Below, piece by piece: positions 25,950 to 33,526 of a stretch of 64,000 nucleotides of DNA; position 1 is the stretch's first letter; the number at the start of each line of letters is the position of its first letter. This stretch comes from Syntrophaceae bacterium UBA6078 (GTDB lineage: Bacteria; Desulfobacterota; Syntrophia; Syntrophales; UBA2210). The DNA lies in contig DIXO01000037.1 of the NCBI GenBank assembly GCA_002428735.1, positions 38,282 to 102,281 on the forward strand. Reading direction: 5' to 3'. Under the pieces are notes generated by a model. That model did not search any database. It saw only the letters and a program-made list of their open reading frames with translations, and was not told where the DNA came from. A program made the position numbers and the translations under genes.

Positions 25950-27182
25950 ATGATACGACGAAATATAACGCAAAATTTGCTTGACGCACTTGCTGATACG
26001 CCAGTTGTTCTCATAAATGGCGCCCGTCAAACGGGTAAAAGCACACTTGCCAAATCCATTGCCGAAAAAACCCATCCCGCCCGTTACATTACCTTGGACA
26101 CAGCGTCGGTTTTAGCTGCGGTTCGGAATGATGCTACCGGGTTTCTAGCCGGTCTCGACGGAGCAGTCGTCATTGATGAAGTGCAAAAGGCGCCTGAACT
26201 TTTTTCGGCTATTAAGGCGGATGTGGATCACCAACGCCGTCCCGGGAAATATCTGCTCACTGGTTCTGCCAATGTTCTTCTGGTTCCCAATTTATCTGAA
26301 TCGCTTGCCGGACGGATGGAAATTCTGAGCCTCTGGCCATTTTCACAAGGAGAACTAACCGCCCACAAGGAAACCTTTGTGGATAAATTGTATGAAAATA
26401 GAATATCTTTTAAAAATTACCCGCCGGAATTGCCTCTTTCACTCCAGGACAGAATCATCAATGGCGGCTACCCGGAAGTACAGACCAGAGTAAAAGAAGA
26501 AAGACGGCAGGCCTGGTTTGAATCCTATATGACCACGATTTTGCAACGTGATATCAGGGATATTGCCAACATTGACGGCCTGACAAGTTTGCCGCGGTTG
26601 CTCGCCGTTATTGCCGCACGTTCACCGGTGCTTCTCAATTTTGCGGAGCTTTCCCGATCACTTGCCATACCTCAGAGTACATTGAAACGATACATGACAT
26701 TGCTTGAAGCTACATTCCTCATTCAGCATTTGCCGGCCTGGTCGGGTAATTTTACCAAAAGACTGGTCAAAACATCGAAAATTGTAATGAGTGACACTGG
26801 TTTAATGGCGCATCTTATTGGACTCAATAAAAAACGCCTCGAAACCGGGGCAATGATCGGGCCGCTATTTGAAAATTTTGTAATTATGGAATTGAAAAAG
26901 CAAATCACATGGAGTGATGTTAAACCGCAGATGTTTCATTTTCGGACCCAGGCAGGTCAGGAAGTTGATATTGTTCTGGAGGACAGGTCAGGTAATCTTG
27001 TCGGGATTGAAGTTAAAGCAAGCGCCACTGTTCATGCCCATGACTTCAAAGGACTCAAGGTGTTGGCAGAAGCGACCGGCGGGCTTTTCCGGAGGGGCAT
27101 TGTCCTGTATACAGGTACGGAGATCATTCCATTTGGTGAATCCCTTACCGCTTTGCCCGTGCAAATATTATGGCAGGCATAG
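25950..27182 (+). CDS. AAA_14/DUF4143 ATPase
   Basis: About 410 residues from ATG 25950. Walker A NGARQTGKST near residue 24, Walker B GAVVIDEVQKAPELF, sensor TGSANVLL, then a winged-helix-like region and a DUF4143 domain ending with FRTQAGQEVDIVLEDRSGNLVGIEVKAS. The EVD...EVK pattern resembles a PD-(D/E)xK nuclease core. Members are widespread, often in variable regions, and their function is unproven; defence or TA-like roles have been suggested. It stands alone between repeat blocks. A start 13 codons upstream is possible. Confidence 0.85.
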   Translation: MIRRNITQNLLDALADTPVVLINGARQTGKSTLAKSIAEKTHPARYITLDTASVLAAVRNDATGFLAGLDGAVVIDEVQKAPELFSAIKADVDHQRRPGKYLLTGSANVLLVPNLSESLAGRMEILSLWPFSQGELTAHKETFVDKLYENRISFKNYPPELPLSLQDRIINGGYPEVQTRVKEERRQAWFESYMTTILQRDIRDIANIDGLTSLPRLLAVIAARSPVLLNFAELSRSLAIPQSTLKRYMTLLEATFLIQHLPAWSGNFTKRLVKTSKIVMSDTGLMAHLIGLNKKRLETGAMIGPLFENFVIMELKKQITWSDVKPQMFHFRTQAGQEVDIVLEDRSGNLVGIEVKASATVHAHDFKGLKVLAEATGGLFRRGIVLYTGTEIIPFGESLTALPVQILWQA

Positions 27183-27390
27183 CAACCGGAACCGTCTTTT
27201 GCCGTACTTAAAAACTCAACACTTAATCCTTACTTAATCCCGGGTTTTTTTATAATCCATAATCCTTACCCCTTAATCCTGAGTAATACGCGCTCTGTCC
27301 CTCGTTGACCACAGAGTGATAGTGATTCAACATTAAAAATTCAACATTAAACATTGATAAATAGGGGCTCTGTCCCTAATTATCCTATCA
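27183..27390. repeat. CCTTAATCC, reverse island and AACATT repeats
   Basis: Order: CTTAATCC-type units (27220-27285), reverse repeat variant TACGCGCTCTGTCCCTCG (27287-27304), AACATT run (27328-27356) and reverse repeat ATAGGGGCTCTGTCCCTAAT (27361-27380). The block is almost identical to 29306-29443. Confidence 0.85.
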
Positions 27391-27419
27391 TTGACAAATG
27401 AGGTAACATAAAATACAAT
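27391..27419 (+). promoter_or_regulatory. Promoter of second Phd/PIN module
   Basis: TTGACA (27391-27396), 17 bp, TACAAT (27414-27419), starting only 11 bp after a repeat copy. Confidence 0.7.
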
Positions 27420-27453
27420 ATGACCACATTTAACAAAGAGTAGGAACTATTTT

Positions 27454-27723
27454 ATGGAAACCATTGGCATAAGAGAATTAAAGGAAAACCTGAGTCACTA
27501 CATGAAGAAGGTGAAAACTGGAGAGAAAATTGTTGTCACGGATCGAAAAAAAGAGATTGCCATCATTATGCCTCTTGAAAAAAAAGCCAAGGAAGAGAGA
27601 ATATATCACTTGATTCAGCGGGGTGTAGCTCATTGGTCCGGAGGCAAGCCGGCGGGAATTCCGAGACGGGTTGTTTCGAGAGGCAAGAGTGTATCCGAGG
27701 CGGTTATTGAGGATAGACGCTAG
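27454..27723 (+). CDS. Phd/YefM-type antitoxin
   Basis: 89 residues: METIGIRELKENLSHYMKKVKTGEKIVVTDRKKEIAIIMPL is the classic Phd/YefM DNA-binding half, and the basic/Ser-rich C-terminus would bind the PIN toxin. It ends 1 bp before the toxin ATG. It is not closely similar to the first Phd in this island. Confidence 0.9.
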   Translation: METIGIRELKENLSHYMKKVKTGEKIVVTDRKKEIAIIMPLEKKAKEERIYHLIQRGVAHWSGGKPAGIPRRVVSRGKSVSEAVIEDRR

Positions 27724-27724
27724 C

Positions 27725-28147
27725 ATGATCGTATATCTTGATACTAGCAGCCTGGTAAAATTGTATGTTGAAGAAGATGGGTCGTCTGAAGTGGATTCCC
27801 TGGTCAAATCTTCTGAAGTTACAGCCACCTCAATCGTTGCTTACGCTGAGGCAAGGGCTGCTTTTGCCCGCAGATATCGAGAGGAGGCATTTACATCAGC
27901 CGGACATGATCGCATAAAAAAGTTTTTTGATAAAGATTGGAACAGCTATCTCATACTGAATATTACAAGAGATACGGTAAAACTGGCCGGTGATCTTGCA
28001 GAAAAACATGCGTTAAGGGGGTTTGATTCCATCCATTTGGCAACCGCCTTGACGCTGCGACAGGAATTATCCACTGCGATAGTTTTTTCATGCTTTGATG
28101 CTAATCTTCAAAAAGCATCTAAACTTGAAAACCTTGATCAGGGGTAA
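27725..28147 (+). CDS. PIN-domain (VapC-like) toxin
   Basis: 140 residues. IVYLDTSSLVKLYVEED, AYAEARAAFARRY and RGFDSIHLATAL carry the metal-binding acids, followed by VFSCFDANLQKAS. A different PIN subfamily from the one at 22426. Coupled to the antitoxin by 1-bp spacing. Confidence 0.9.
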   Translation: MIVYLDTSSLVKLYVEEDGSSEVDSLVKSSEVTATSIVAYAEARAAFARRYREEAFTSAGHDRIKKFFDKDWNSYLILNITRDTVKLAGDLAEKHALRGFDSIHLATALTLRQELSTAIVFSCFDANLQKASKLENLDQG

Positions 28148-28197
28148 CTATTTTGCAAAGAACTGTTAACATTACAAATTCAGCATTCAGCATTCCC

Positions 28198-28260
28198 ACT
28201 CAGCAGGTCATTCACCATTAAAAATTCAACATTAAAAATTCAATATAGCGTCCCCCTCGC
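28198..28260 (+). repeat. 63-bp direct repeat, left copy (includes ligase coding bases)
   Basis: Matches 29536-29598 with 3 or 4 differences. The last 18 bases or so (ATATAGCGTCCCCCTCGC) are in-frame coding sequence of the downstream ligase in the right copy, so the left copy is a stranded gene piece. Confidence 0.85.
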
Positions 28261-28552
28261 GCCATCGCAGTTCAGATTTGCGGTCCAATGGACGTCACCA
28301 AGGTTACTGAATCAAAACCGACAAGAGTTGAAGGCTTAAATAAGTAAGGATGTCCCCGGAATTCCCATAATCCGTATACATATACCCCTTAATCCTTTAA
28401 TCCTTACTTAATCCCGGGTTTTTTTAATCCTTACCCCTTATCCCTTTAATCCTTAGTTAATCCCGAGCAACAGGGGCTTTGTCCCTCATTCTCACATTCT
28501 CATAAGCACAGACGTGTTTTGACTTTGGGCATATTTTTGTTTAAGGTACAAG

Positions 28553-28660
28553 TACGAACCTGGTAGAGAGGCATCTATCCAAAAATTAAGTGCGCTGATG
28601 AGCGTATTGAACGAAAATAATTCCATCGAAGTTGAAAGAGAAGCAAAAGGAAATTCTTAA
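28553..28660 (+). pseudogene. Possible 3' remnant of an unknown gene
   Basis: An open frame without a start reads YEPGREASIQKLSALMSVLN then NENNSIEVEREAKGNS and stops at TAA 28660. The composition looks protein-like. It could instead be an untranslated leader of hicB. Confidence 0.25.
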
Positions 28661-28713
28661 CGATCGAGGCATGGTGGTACGCTCATTAACCAATTCATCT
28701 AAGGAGATCGTCC

Positions 28714-28944
28714 ATGGAACGAATGATAAATCTTCATGTTGAAAAACTTCCAGAAGGTGTTTACCTGGCAACATCTGATGATGTTCAAGGACTTGTTGCG
28801 CAAGGCCGGACAGTATCTGAAACTATAGAAATTGCTAGAGATGTAGCCAGACGCTTATTTGAAGCGAAGATCGAAAGAGAGGGGTTGGAAGCTTTGCCTG
28901 AGGTATCCGACAAATTTGATTATCCCTTAGTGATAGGCACTTAA
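28714..28944 (+). CDS. hicB: HicB-like antitoxin
   Basis: 76 residues. The HicB partial RNase-H-like fold is visible: INLHVEKLPEGVYLATSDDVQGLVAQGRTVSETIEIARDVARRL. The DNA-binding extension is short, so autoregulation may be weak or use the complex. AAGGAG lies 7 bp before the ATG. hicA follows with no gap; the order hicB-hicA is the reverse of the E. coli order. Confidence 0.88.
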   Translation: MERMINLHVEKLPEGVYLATSDDVQGLVAQGRTVSETIEIARDVARRLFEAKIEREGLEALPEVSDKFDYPLVIGT

Positions 28945-29169
28945 ATGGGAAGACTATCCGGATTCACGTATCGTGAGATAATTAAACGACTGAAGCGATT
29001 AGGATTTGGATTTGACCGTCAAGCAGCAGGAAGCCACGAAATCTGGTTCAACCCCAAAACACGTCGATATACCACTATTCCCAATCATCCTGGAGAAATG
29101 CCGGAAGGAACATTAAGAGCGATCTTGAAGGAATCCGGCATAACACCCGATGCGTTTCTGACAAAGTAG
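28945..29169 (+). CDS. hicA: HicA-like mRNA interferase toxin
   Basis: 74 residues with YREIIKRLKRLGFGFDRQAAGSHEIWFNP, including the catalytic His in GSHEIW, and TTIPNHPGEMPEGTLRAILKESG. A double-stranded-RNA-binding-like fold that cleaves mRNA. Starts right after the hicB stop. Confidence 0.92.
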   Translation: MGRLSGFTYREIIKRLKRLGFGFDRQAAGSHEIWFNPKTRRYTTIPNHPGEMPEGTLRAILKESGITPDAFLTK

Positions 29170-29590
29170 AGAAGCATTACTGAGGAATGGCGCTCTTGAA
29201 AATAGTGCCTCTATCCATCATTGACCCATTAACCGAGGGGTAAGGGGTAATCCTCTAATCCCATAATCCTTATCCCTTACTTAATCCCAAGTTTTATTAA
29301 CCCCGGTTTTTTTATAATCCATAATCCTTATCCCTTAATCCTGAGTAATACGCGCTCTGTCCCTCGTTGACCACAGAGTGATAGTGATTCAACATTAAAA
29401 ATTCAACATTAAACATTGATAAATAGGGGCTCTGTCCCTCACTATCAGCAGTGTCATTTAACGTTAAAAATTCAACATTCAGCATAGTCACTCAGCAGGT
29501 CATTCAAAATTAAAAATTCAACATTCAGCATAGTCACTCAGCAGGTCATTCAAAATTAAAAATTTAACATTAAAAATTCAATATAGCGTC
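29170..29590. repeat. 420-bp repeat block before the O-antigen ligase
   Basis: CCTTAATCC units (about 29255-29342), reverse repeats TACGCGCTCTGTCCCTCG (29349-29366) and ATAGGGGCTCTGTCCCTCAC (29423-29442), then AT-rich units. From 29464 a 46-bp unit (TTAAAAATTCAACATTCAGC and onward) repeats at 29510 and partly at 29556. No complete gene. Confidence 0.85.
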
Positions 29591-29598
29591 CCCCTCGC
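29536..29598 (+). repeat. 63-bp direct repeat, right copy
   Basis: Pairs with 28198-28260 and brackets the HicBA cassette. Its right end is coding sequence of the ligase. Confidence 0.85.
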
Positions 29599-29659
29599 CC
29601 TGCTCTCCGCCCTCCTCATCTTCACCCCCCTGGCCCGCGGCTCCGTCCAGGGCTGGGCC

Positions 29660-30808
29660 GTGACGACCATCCAGATGGTCACCCTGCTGGCCCTGACCGC
29701 CTTCCTCATCGAGAAGTGCCTGACCGACACATGGGAATGGATAAAGACCCCCTTAGATCTACCCCTCTTAATCCTCTTAATCCTCGTAATCCTGTCATCT
29801 GTCTTCTCACAGCATAGACCATCAAGCCTCTGGGCCGCAGTCATGCTCATCAACTATATCGTTATCTACTACCTTGTGATCCACACGGTACGCACCAGGG
29901 CCCGGTTCAAATACCTCATCTTCCTGATTATCGGTGTGGCGACCTTTCTTGCTGTCTTCGGCCTCTTCAAGAAATTTGGGATTAATCCCTTCCCGTGGTG
30001 GTATTACGGCGATCTGAAGCAAGTTCCAGATTTCCTTACGTCTACCTATGGCAATTACAACCATCTCGCCGGCTATATGGAGATGGCACTTCCCCTCACG
30101 CTGGGGCTATTTCTGCTGGATTACGGAAGAGGTAAGCTCTTTACCTTGTGTTACGTAACTCTTTTAATCCTTAGTGCTTTAATCCTCAGTCTCTCCCGTG
30201 GTGGCTGGATCGGCTCACTCGTTGGCCTGACCTTCATGGCCATTATCCTTTTGACAAACCGTTACTTTACAGCAAAGAGATTGATCGCGGCCCTGGCGGG
30301 CGGATTTTTGGTGGCGATGCTTGTAGTCCTGGCCAGTACGCCGGTGGTGGAGCGGATCAATACCCTTGATCAGAAAAGCGATATCCCGAGCTTTCGGGGA
30401 CGAGTGGCGGCGTGGGGTGGTGTTGTTGAAATGATAGACGATTTCCCGCTTCTGGGAACGGGACCGGGCACCTTTGCCGCCATCTATACCCAATACCAGC
30501 CGCCCGGTTTTTTGCAGCGTTATTTCAAGGCCCATAATGATTATCTTCATTTTATCGCAGAGGTTGGATTCCCACTGATCCCCGTTATGATCTGGATGAT
30601 TATTGCCCTTTATAGAAGGGGATTCGGAAAGATGCAAAACCCCAGCCGCCTGGTCCGGGGCATCACTATCGGAGCCATGTCCGGGATCACGGCGATTCTC
30701 GTGCACAGCATCGGCGACTTCAACCTTCACATCCCGGCCAACGCGCTGCTGTTCGTCGTTCTCGCCGCCCTTGTGGCAGCGCCGCTTCCCGTCGACAATG
30801 GACGATGA
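29660..30808 (+). CDS. O-antigen ligase/polymerase-like membrane protein, 5' end disrupted
   Basis: 382 residues from GTG 29660, with about ten membrane helices and the Wzy_C/O-antigen-ligase signature (TYGNYNHLAGYMEMALPL, LSRGGWIGSLVG, FRGRVAAWGGVVEMIDDFPLLGTGPGTF, KAHNDYLHFIAEVGF). It joins or polymerises glycan on the periplasmic face. In the same frame upstream, 29589-29659 encodes another plausible helix (VPLALLSALLIFTPLARG), but no start codon with a ribosome site is present before the frame runs into AT repeats. The original start was probably lost to the repeat insertion. Expression from GTG is uncertain. Its natural neighbour is likely the TPR gene at 19631. Confidence 0.8.
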   Translation: MTTIQMVTLLALTAFLIEKCLTDTWEWIKTPLDLPLLILLILVILSSVFSQHRPSSLWAAVMLINYIVIYYLVIHTVRTRARFKYLIFLIIGVATFLAVFGLFKKFGINPFPWWYYGDLKQVPDFLTSTYGNYNHLAGYMEMALPLTLGLFLLDYGRGKLFTLCYVTLLILSALILSLSRGGWIGSLVGLTFMAIILLTNRYFTAKRLIAALAGGFLVAMLVVLASTPVVERINTLDQKSDIPSFRGRVAAWGGVVEMIDDFPLLGTGPGTFAAIYTQYQPPGFLQRYFKAHNDYLHFIAEVGFPLIPVMIWMIIALYRRGFGKMQNPSRLVRGITIGAMSGITAILVHSIGDFNLHIPANALLFVVLAALVAAPLPVDNGR

Positions 30809-30852
30809 CCAGCCGCGCGCCTGTGGTATGACAACCTTCAAGCGATTTGATC

Positions 30853-31704
30853 ATGCAGAATTCACTACCGTCACATACCGCTGAACCGGTGCTCGTCATC
30901 GAGCCGGGTCGCACGGAGCAGAACTACTGGGCGGATCTCTGGCGCTACCGGGAGCTTTTCCTGATCCTGGCGTGGCGTGATCTCTCCGTCCGGTACAAGC
31001 AGACCATCATCGGGATTCTCTGGGCGGTCCTGAGGCCGTTTCTCACCATGGTCGTCTTTACGGTCATCTTCGGCCGTATCGCCAAACTCCCCAGCGACGG
31101 AGACGCGCCTTACGCCCTGATGGTCTTCGCCGCCATGCTCCCCTGGTCGCTGTTCGCGAACGCCCTCACGGAGTCGTCCAGCAGTCTGATCGGCAACGAG
31201 CGGCTCATCAGCAAGGTCTATTTCCCCCGGCTGATTATCCCCACGGCGACGATGGTCACCGCCTTCACGGACTTTCTCATCAGTTTCGTCATCCTCCTCG
31301 GGGTCATGGCCTATTATCAGTTCGTGCCCGGGTGGCAGATGCTCCTTCTGCCGTGCTTTATCATTCTGGCCCTCCTTGCCAGTCTGGGCCCCGGCTTGTG
31401 GATCACCGCTCTCAATGTCAAGTACCGGGACTTCCGCTATGTGATTCCGTTCGTGGTGCAGTTCGGCCTCTACATTTCTCCAGTCGGCTTCAGCAGCAAC
31501 GTGATCCCGGAGCAGTGGCGCCTCCTGTACAGCCTCAATCCGATGGTGGGGGTCATCGATGGCTTCCGCTGGTGCATCCTCGGAGGAAACAGCCCCATCT
31601 ACTGGCCCGGGTTCCTCTGCAGTCTGGCCATCACCGCCTTCTTCCTCTACTTGGGGATTTCCCGCTTCCGGAAGATGGAAAAGACCTTTGCGGATCTGAT
31701 TTGA
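30853..31704 (+). CDS. wzm: ABC-2 polysaccharide/O-antigen exporter permease
   Basis: 283 residues, six membrane helices. YKQTIIGILWAVLRPFLTMVVFTVIFGRIAKLPSD and LNVKYRDFRYVIPFVVQFGLYISPVGFS are typical of Wzm/TagG. It exports lipid-linked glycan across the inner membrane with Wzt. The natural Wzt partner is separated from it by a 446-bp insert. ATG 30853 chosen; an in-frame TTG precedes it by two codons. Confidence 0.93.
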   Translation: MQNSLPSHTAEPVLVIEPGRTEQNYWADLWRYRELFLILAWRDLSVRYKQTIIGILWAVLRPFLTMVVFTVIFGRIAKLPSDGDAPYALMVFAAMLPWSLFANALTESSSSLIGNERLISKVYFPRLIIPTATMVTAFTDFLISFVILLGVMAYYQFVPGWQMLLLPCFIILALLASLGPGLWITALNVKYRDFRYVIPFVVQFGLYISPVGFSSNVIPEQWRLLYSLNPMVGVIDGFRWCILGGNSPIYWPGFLCSLAITAFFLYLGISRFRKMEKTFADLI

Positions 31705-31742
31705 TAGTGAAAAGTGAAAGGTAAAAAGTGAAAAGTGAAAGG
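31705..31742. repeat. Left inverted end of four-helix-bundle insert
   Basis: TAGTGAAAAGTGAAAGGTAA plus AAAGTGAAAAGTGAAAGG begins at the base after the wzm stop codon. It is the near-complement of 32107-32147. Confidence 0.85.
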
Positions 31743-31746
31743 CGGG

Positions 31747-32106
31747 ATGGCGGATCACCGGCCGCATAGGAAATTAGAGGTTTGGAACAAGGCGATGGAC
31801 TTTGTCGTGGAGGTCTATCGTATACCCGGCGAGTTTCCGCCATCTGAAGTATACGGCCTGACCTCTCAAATGAGACGCGCCGTGATTTCAATTCCCAGCA
31901 ATCTGGCGGAAGGCGCGGGACGCAAGGGAAACAAAGAATTCAGGCAGTTTCTTAACATTGCCCAGGGATCAATCAGCGAACTGGATACGCAACTGGAGAT
32001 TGCCTGTCGTCTTGGATATATAAACGATCAAAACTATTCAAACCTTATCAGCAAACTGACAGAAATTTCAAAGATGCTCTACGGACTTGTCCGAAGCCTT
32101 AAGTAG
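31747..32106 (+). CDS. Four-helix-bundle protein (TIGR02436, 23S rRNA IVS/S23 family)
   Basis: 119 residues. The family signature is clear: HRKLEVWNKAMDFVVEVYRI, YGLTSQMRRAVISIPSNLAEG, NKEFRQFLNIAQGSISELDT and a final helix NLISKLTEISKMLYGLVRSL. Relatives are encoded in 23S rRNA intervening sequences and as diversity-generating-retroelement accessory (Avd) proteins, where they bind nucleic acid. No reverse transcriptase is near. It lies between wzm and wzt, bordered by inverted GTGAAAAGT repeats, so it looks like a mobile passenger. GTG 31735 is an alternative start. Confidence 0.92.
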   Translation: MADHRPHRKLEVWNKAMDFVVEVYRIPGEFPPSEVYGLTSQMRRAVISIPSNLAEGAGRKGNKEFRQFLNIAQGSISELDTQLEIACRLGYINDQNYSNLISKLTEISKMLYGLVRSLK

Positions 32107-32147
32107 CATCTTTTCACTTTTTACTTTTCACTTTTTACTTTTCACTA
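32107..32147. repeat. Right inverted end of four-helix-bundle insert
   Basis: CTTTTCACTTTTTACTTTTC followed by ACTTTTTACTTTTCACTAA ends 3 bp before the wzt start codon. Complementary to the left end with a few mismatches. Confidence 0.85.
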
Positions 32148-32150
32148 ACC

Positions 32151-33428
32151 ATGAGCGATGTAGTCATCAAAGCCGAGAATCTCGGCAAGAAATATGTGAT
32201 TGGCCACCAGGCGAACGGGCGCTATCTGGCCCTGCGGGATGTCTTGGCGCAGGTGGTGCGGACCATCTGGAACAAGACCCGAGACCTGGCGCAGGGAAAG
32301 CCCATCATCGCGGGCGACACGATGGAAGAGGTGTGGGCCCTCCGGGAGGTGAGTTTCGAGGTTGTACGCGGCGACGCCATCGGGATCATCGGTAGGAACG
32401 GCGCCGGGAAATCCACCCTCCTCAAGCTCCTCTCCCGAATCACCGAGCCGACAGCCGGCCGGGCCACCATCAGAGGCCGCGTCGCCAGCCTGCTGGAGGT
32501 GGGGACGGGCTTTCACCCGGAACTGACCGGACGGGAGAACATCTACTTGAATGGCACCATTATGGGAATGACACGTGCCGAAATAAAACGCAAATTTGAC
32601 GAGATCGTAGCCTTTGCCGAGATTGAGCAGTACCTGGACACGCCGGTTAAGAGGTACTCCAGCGGGATGTATGTTCGGCTTGCCTTTGCCGTCGCCGCTC
32701 ACCTGGAGCCTGAGATTCTGGTCGTGGATGAGGTGCTGGCGGTGGGGGATGCGCAGTTTCAGAAAAAGTGCTTGGGGAAGATGGGGGATGTGGCGAAGGA
32801 GGGGCGGACGGTGCTGTTCGTGAGCCACAACATGGCGGCGATCGAAAATCTGTGTTCCCGTGCTCTGGTCCTGGACCGGGGCTTGGTCAGATTCGCCGGA
32901 ACGCAGACCGAGGCGATTGCCGAGTATCAGAGAAGCTTCGAAGGAGGCATCGTCCCGCTCCAGGATCGTTTGGACCGCAAGGGGTCGGGCGAGGTGAGGG
33001 TCCTCGGTATTACCATCCGCGATGTGGAAGGGCAAACAATTGACAGCGTGGTGTGCGGGCAGGATTTCGATGTTGTATTTCACTTCGAGAGATCGGCCGG
33101 TTTTCACACCAATCTCGTGCTTGCGAGCTTCAGTGTAACAACCCAATGGGATGTTCCGGTTTTTCTCCATCACAACCGCATGACCGGCACGGCGTTTCCC
33201 GAATTGCCCAGGCGGGGGGCCTTTGTATGCCGGATACGCAGACTCCCCCTGACTCCCTCGACGTATCGAATCGGTTACAGTATCATGATTGGGTCCGACT
33301 ATCTGGACAGTATGGCCGACGCGGCCGAATTGACCGTTATGGCCGGTGATTTCTTCTCATCCGGTGAAGTTCCCCCAAGCAGCCACGGTTTCTGCCTCGT
33401 GGAAGGGCTCTGGAGCCTGGAATCATAA
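32151..33428 (+). CDS. wzt: ABC exporter ATPase with C-terminal glycan-binding (Wzt_C) domain
   Basis: 425 residues. Walker A GRNGAGKSTL near residue 85, signature YSSGMYVRLAFA, Walker B EILVVDEVLAVGD and the switch His in VSHN. A Wzt C-terminal beta-sandwich (about 285-415) follows, which in characterised systems recognises the modified non-reducing end of the O-antigen. Works with the permease encoded upstream. The insert leaves only 3 bp between its right repeat and the ATG, so the natural ribosome site has been replaced by the TTTTCACTAACC leader. Confidence 0.93.
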   Translation: MSDVVIKAENLGKKYVIGHQANGRYLALRDVLAQVVRTIWNKTRDLAQGKPIIAGDTMEEVWALREVSFEVVRGDAIGIIGRNGAGKSTLLKLLSRITEPTAGRATIRGRVASLLEVGTGFHPELTGRENIYLNGTIMGMTRAEIKRKFDEIVAFAEIEQYLDTPVKRYSSGMYVRLAFAVAAHLEPEILVVDEVLAVGDAQFQKKCLGKMGDVAKEGRTVLFVSHNMAAIENLCSRALVLDRGLVRFAGTQTEAIAEYQRSFEGGIVPLQDRLDRKGSGEVRVLGITIRDVEGQTIDSVVCGQDFDVVFHFERSAGFHTNLVLASFSVTTQWDVPVFLHHNRMTGTAFPELPRRGAFVCRIRRLPLTPSTYRIGYSIMIGSDYLDSMADAAELTVMAGDFFSSGEVPPSSHGFCLVEGLWSLES

Positions 33429-33526
33429 GTGTCATGCAGAAGGAGCGTCGTTCGCGGGTCAAAAACAGTATTCACAATACGTTGCCATAACCGGTAAACA
33501 GAGGTTTTGAACCAGAGGATGCAAGA

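Larger units (their letters stand above)
28148..28713. other. 566-bp gap: repeats, copy of ligase 5' end, hicBA leader
   Basis: Contains AACATT-type units (about 28169-28245), a 63-bp direct repeat (28198-28260) shared with the start of the O-antigen ligase region, CCTTAATCC units (28376-28465) and reverse repeat variant AACAGGGGCTTTGTCCCTCA (28469-28488). A possible 3' gene remnant (28553-28660, minus any start, ending EVEREAKGNS) also lies here. TTGACT at 28519 could be a -35 for hicB. Confidence 0.6.

Noticed and set aside
28376..28465. Telomere-like or phage-end repeats (CCTTAATCC, TTAAGGG)
   Set aside because: They are interspersed filler always next to the island repeat, inside a continuous bacterial chromosome segment.
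21147..29460. CRISPR array
   Set aside because: The repeats are irregularly spaced, occur in both directions and have genes rather than spacers between them; no cas genes.
31735..32106. Diversity-generating retroelement Avd protein
   Set aside because: The fold matches, but no reverse transcriptase, template or variable repeat lies nearby.
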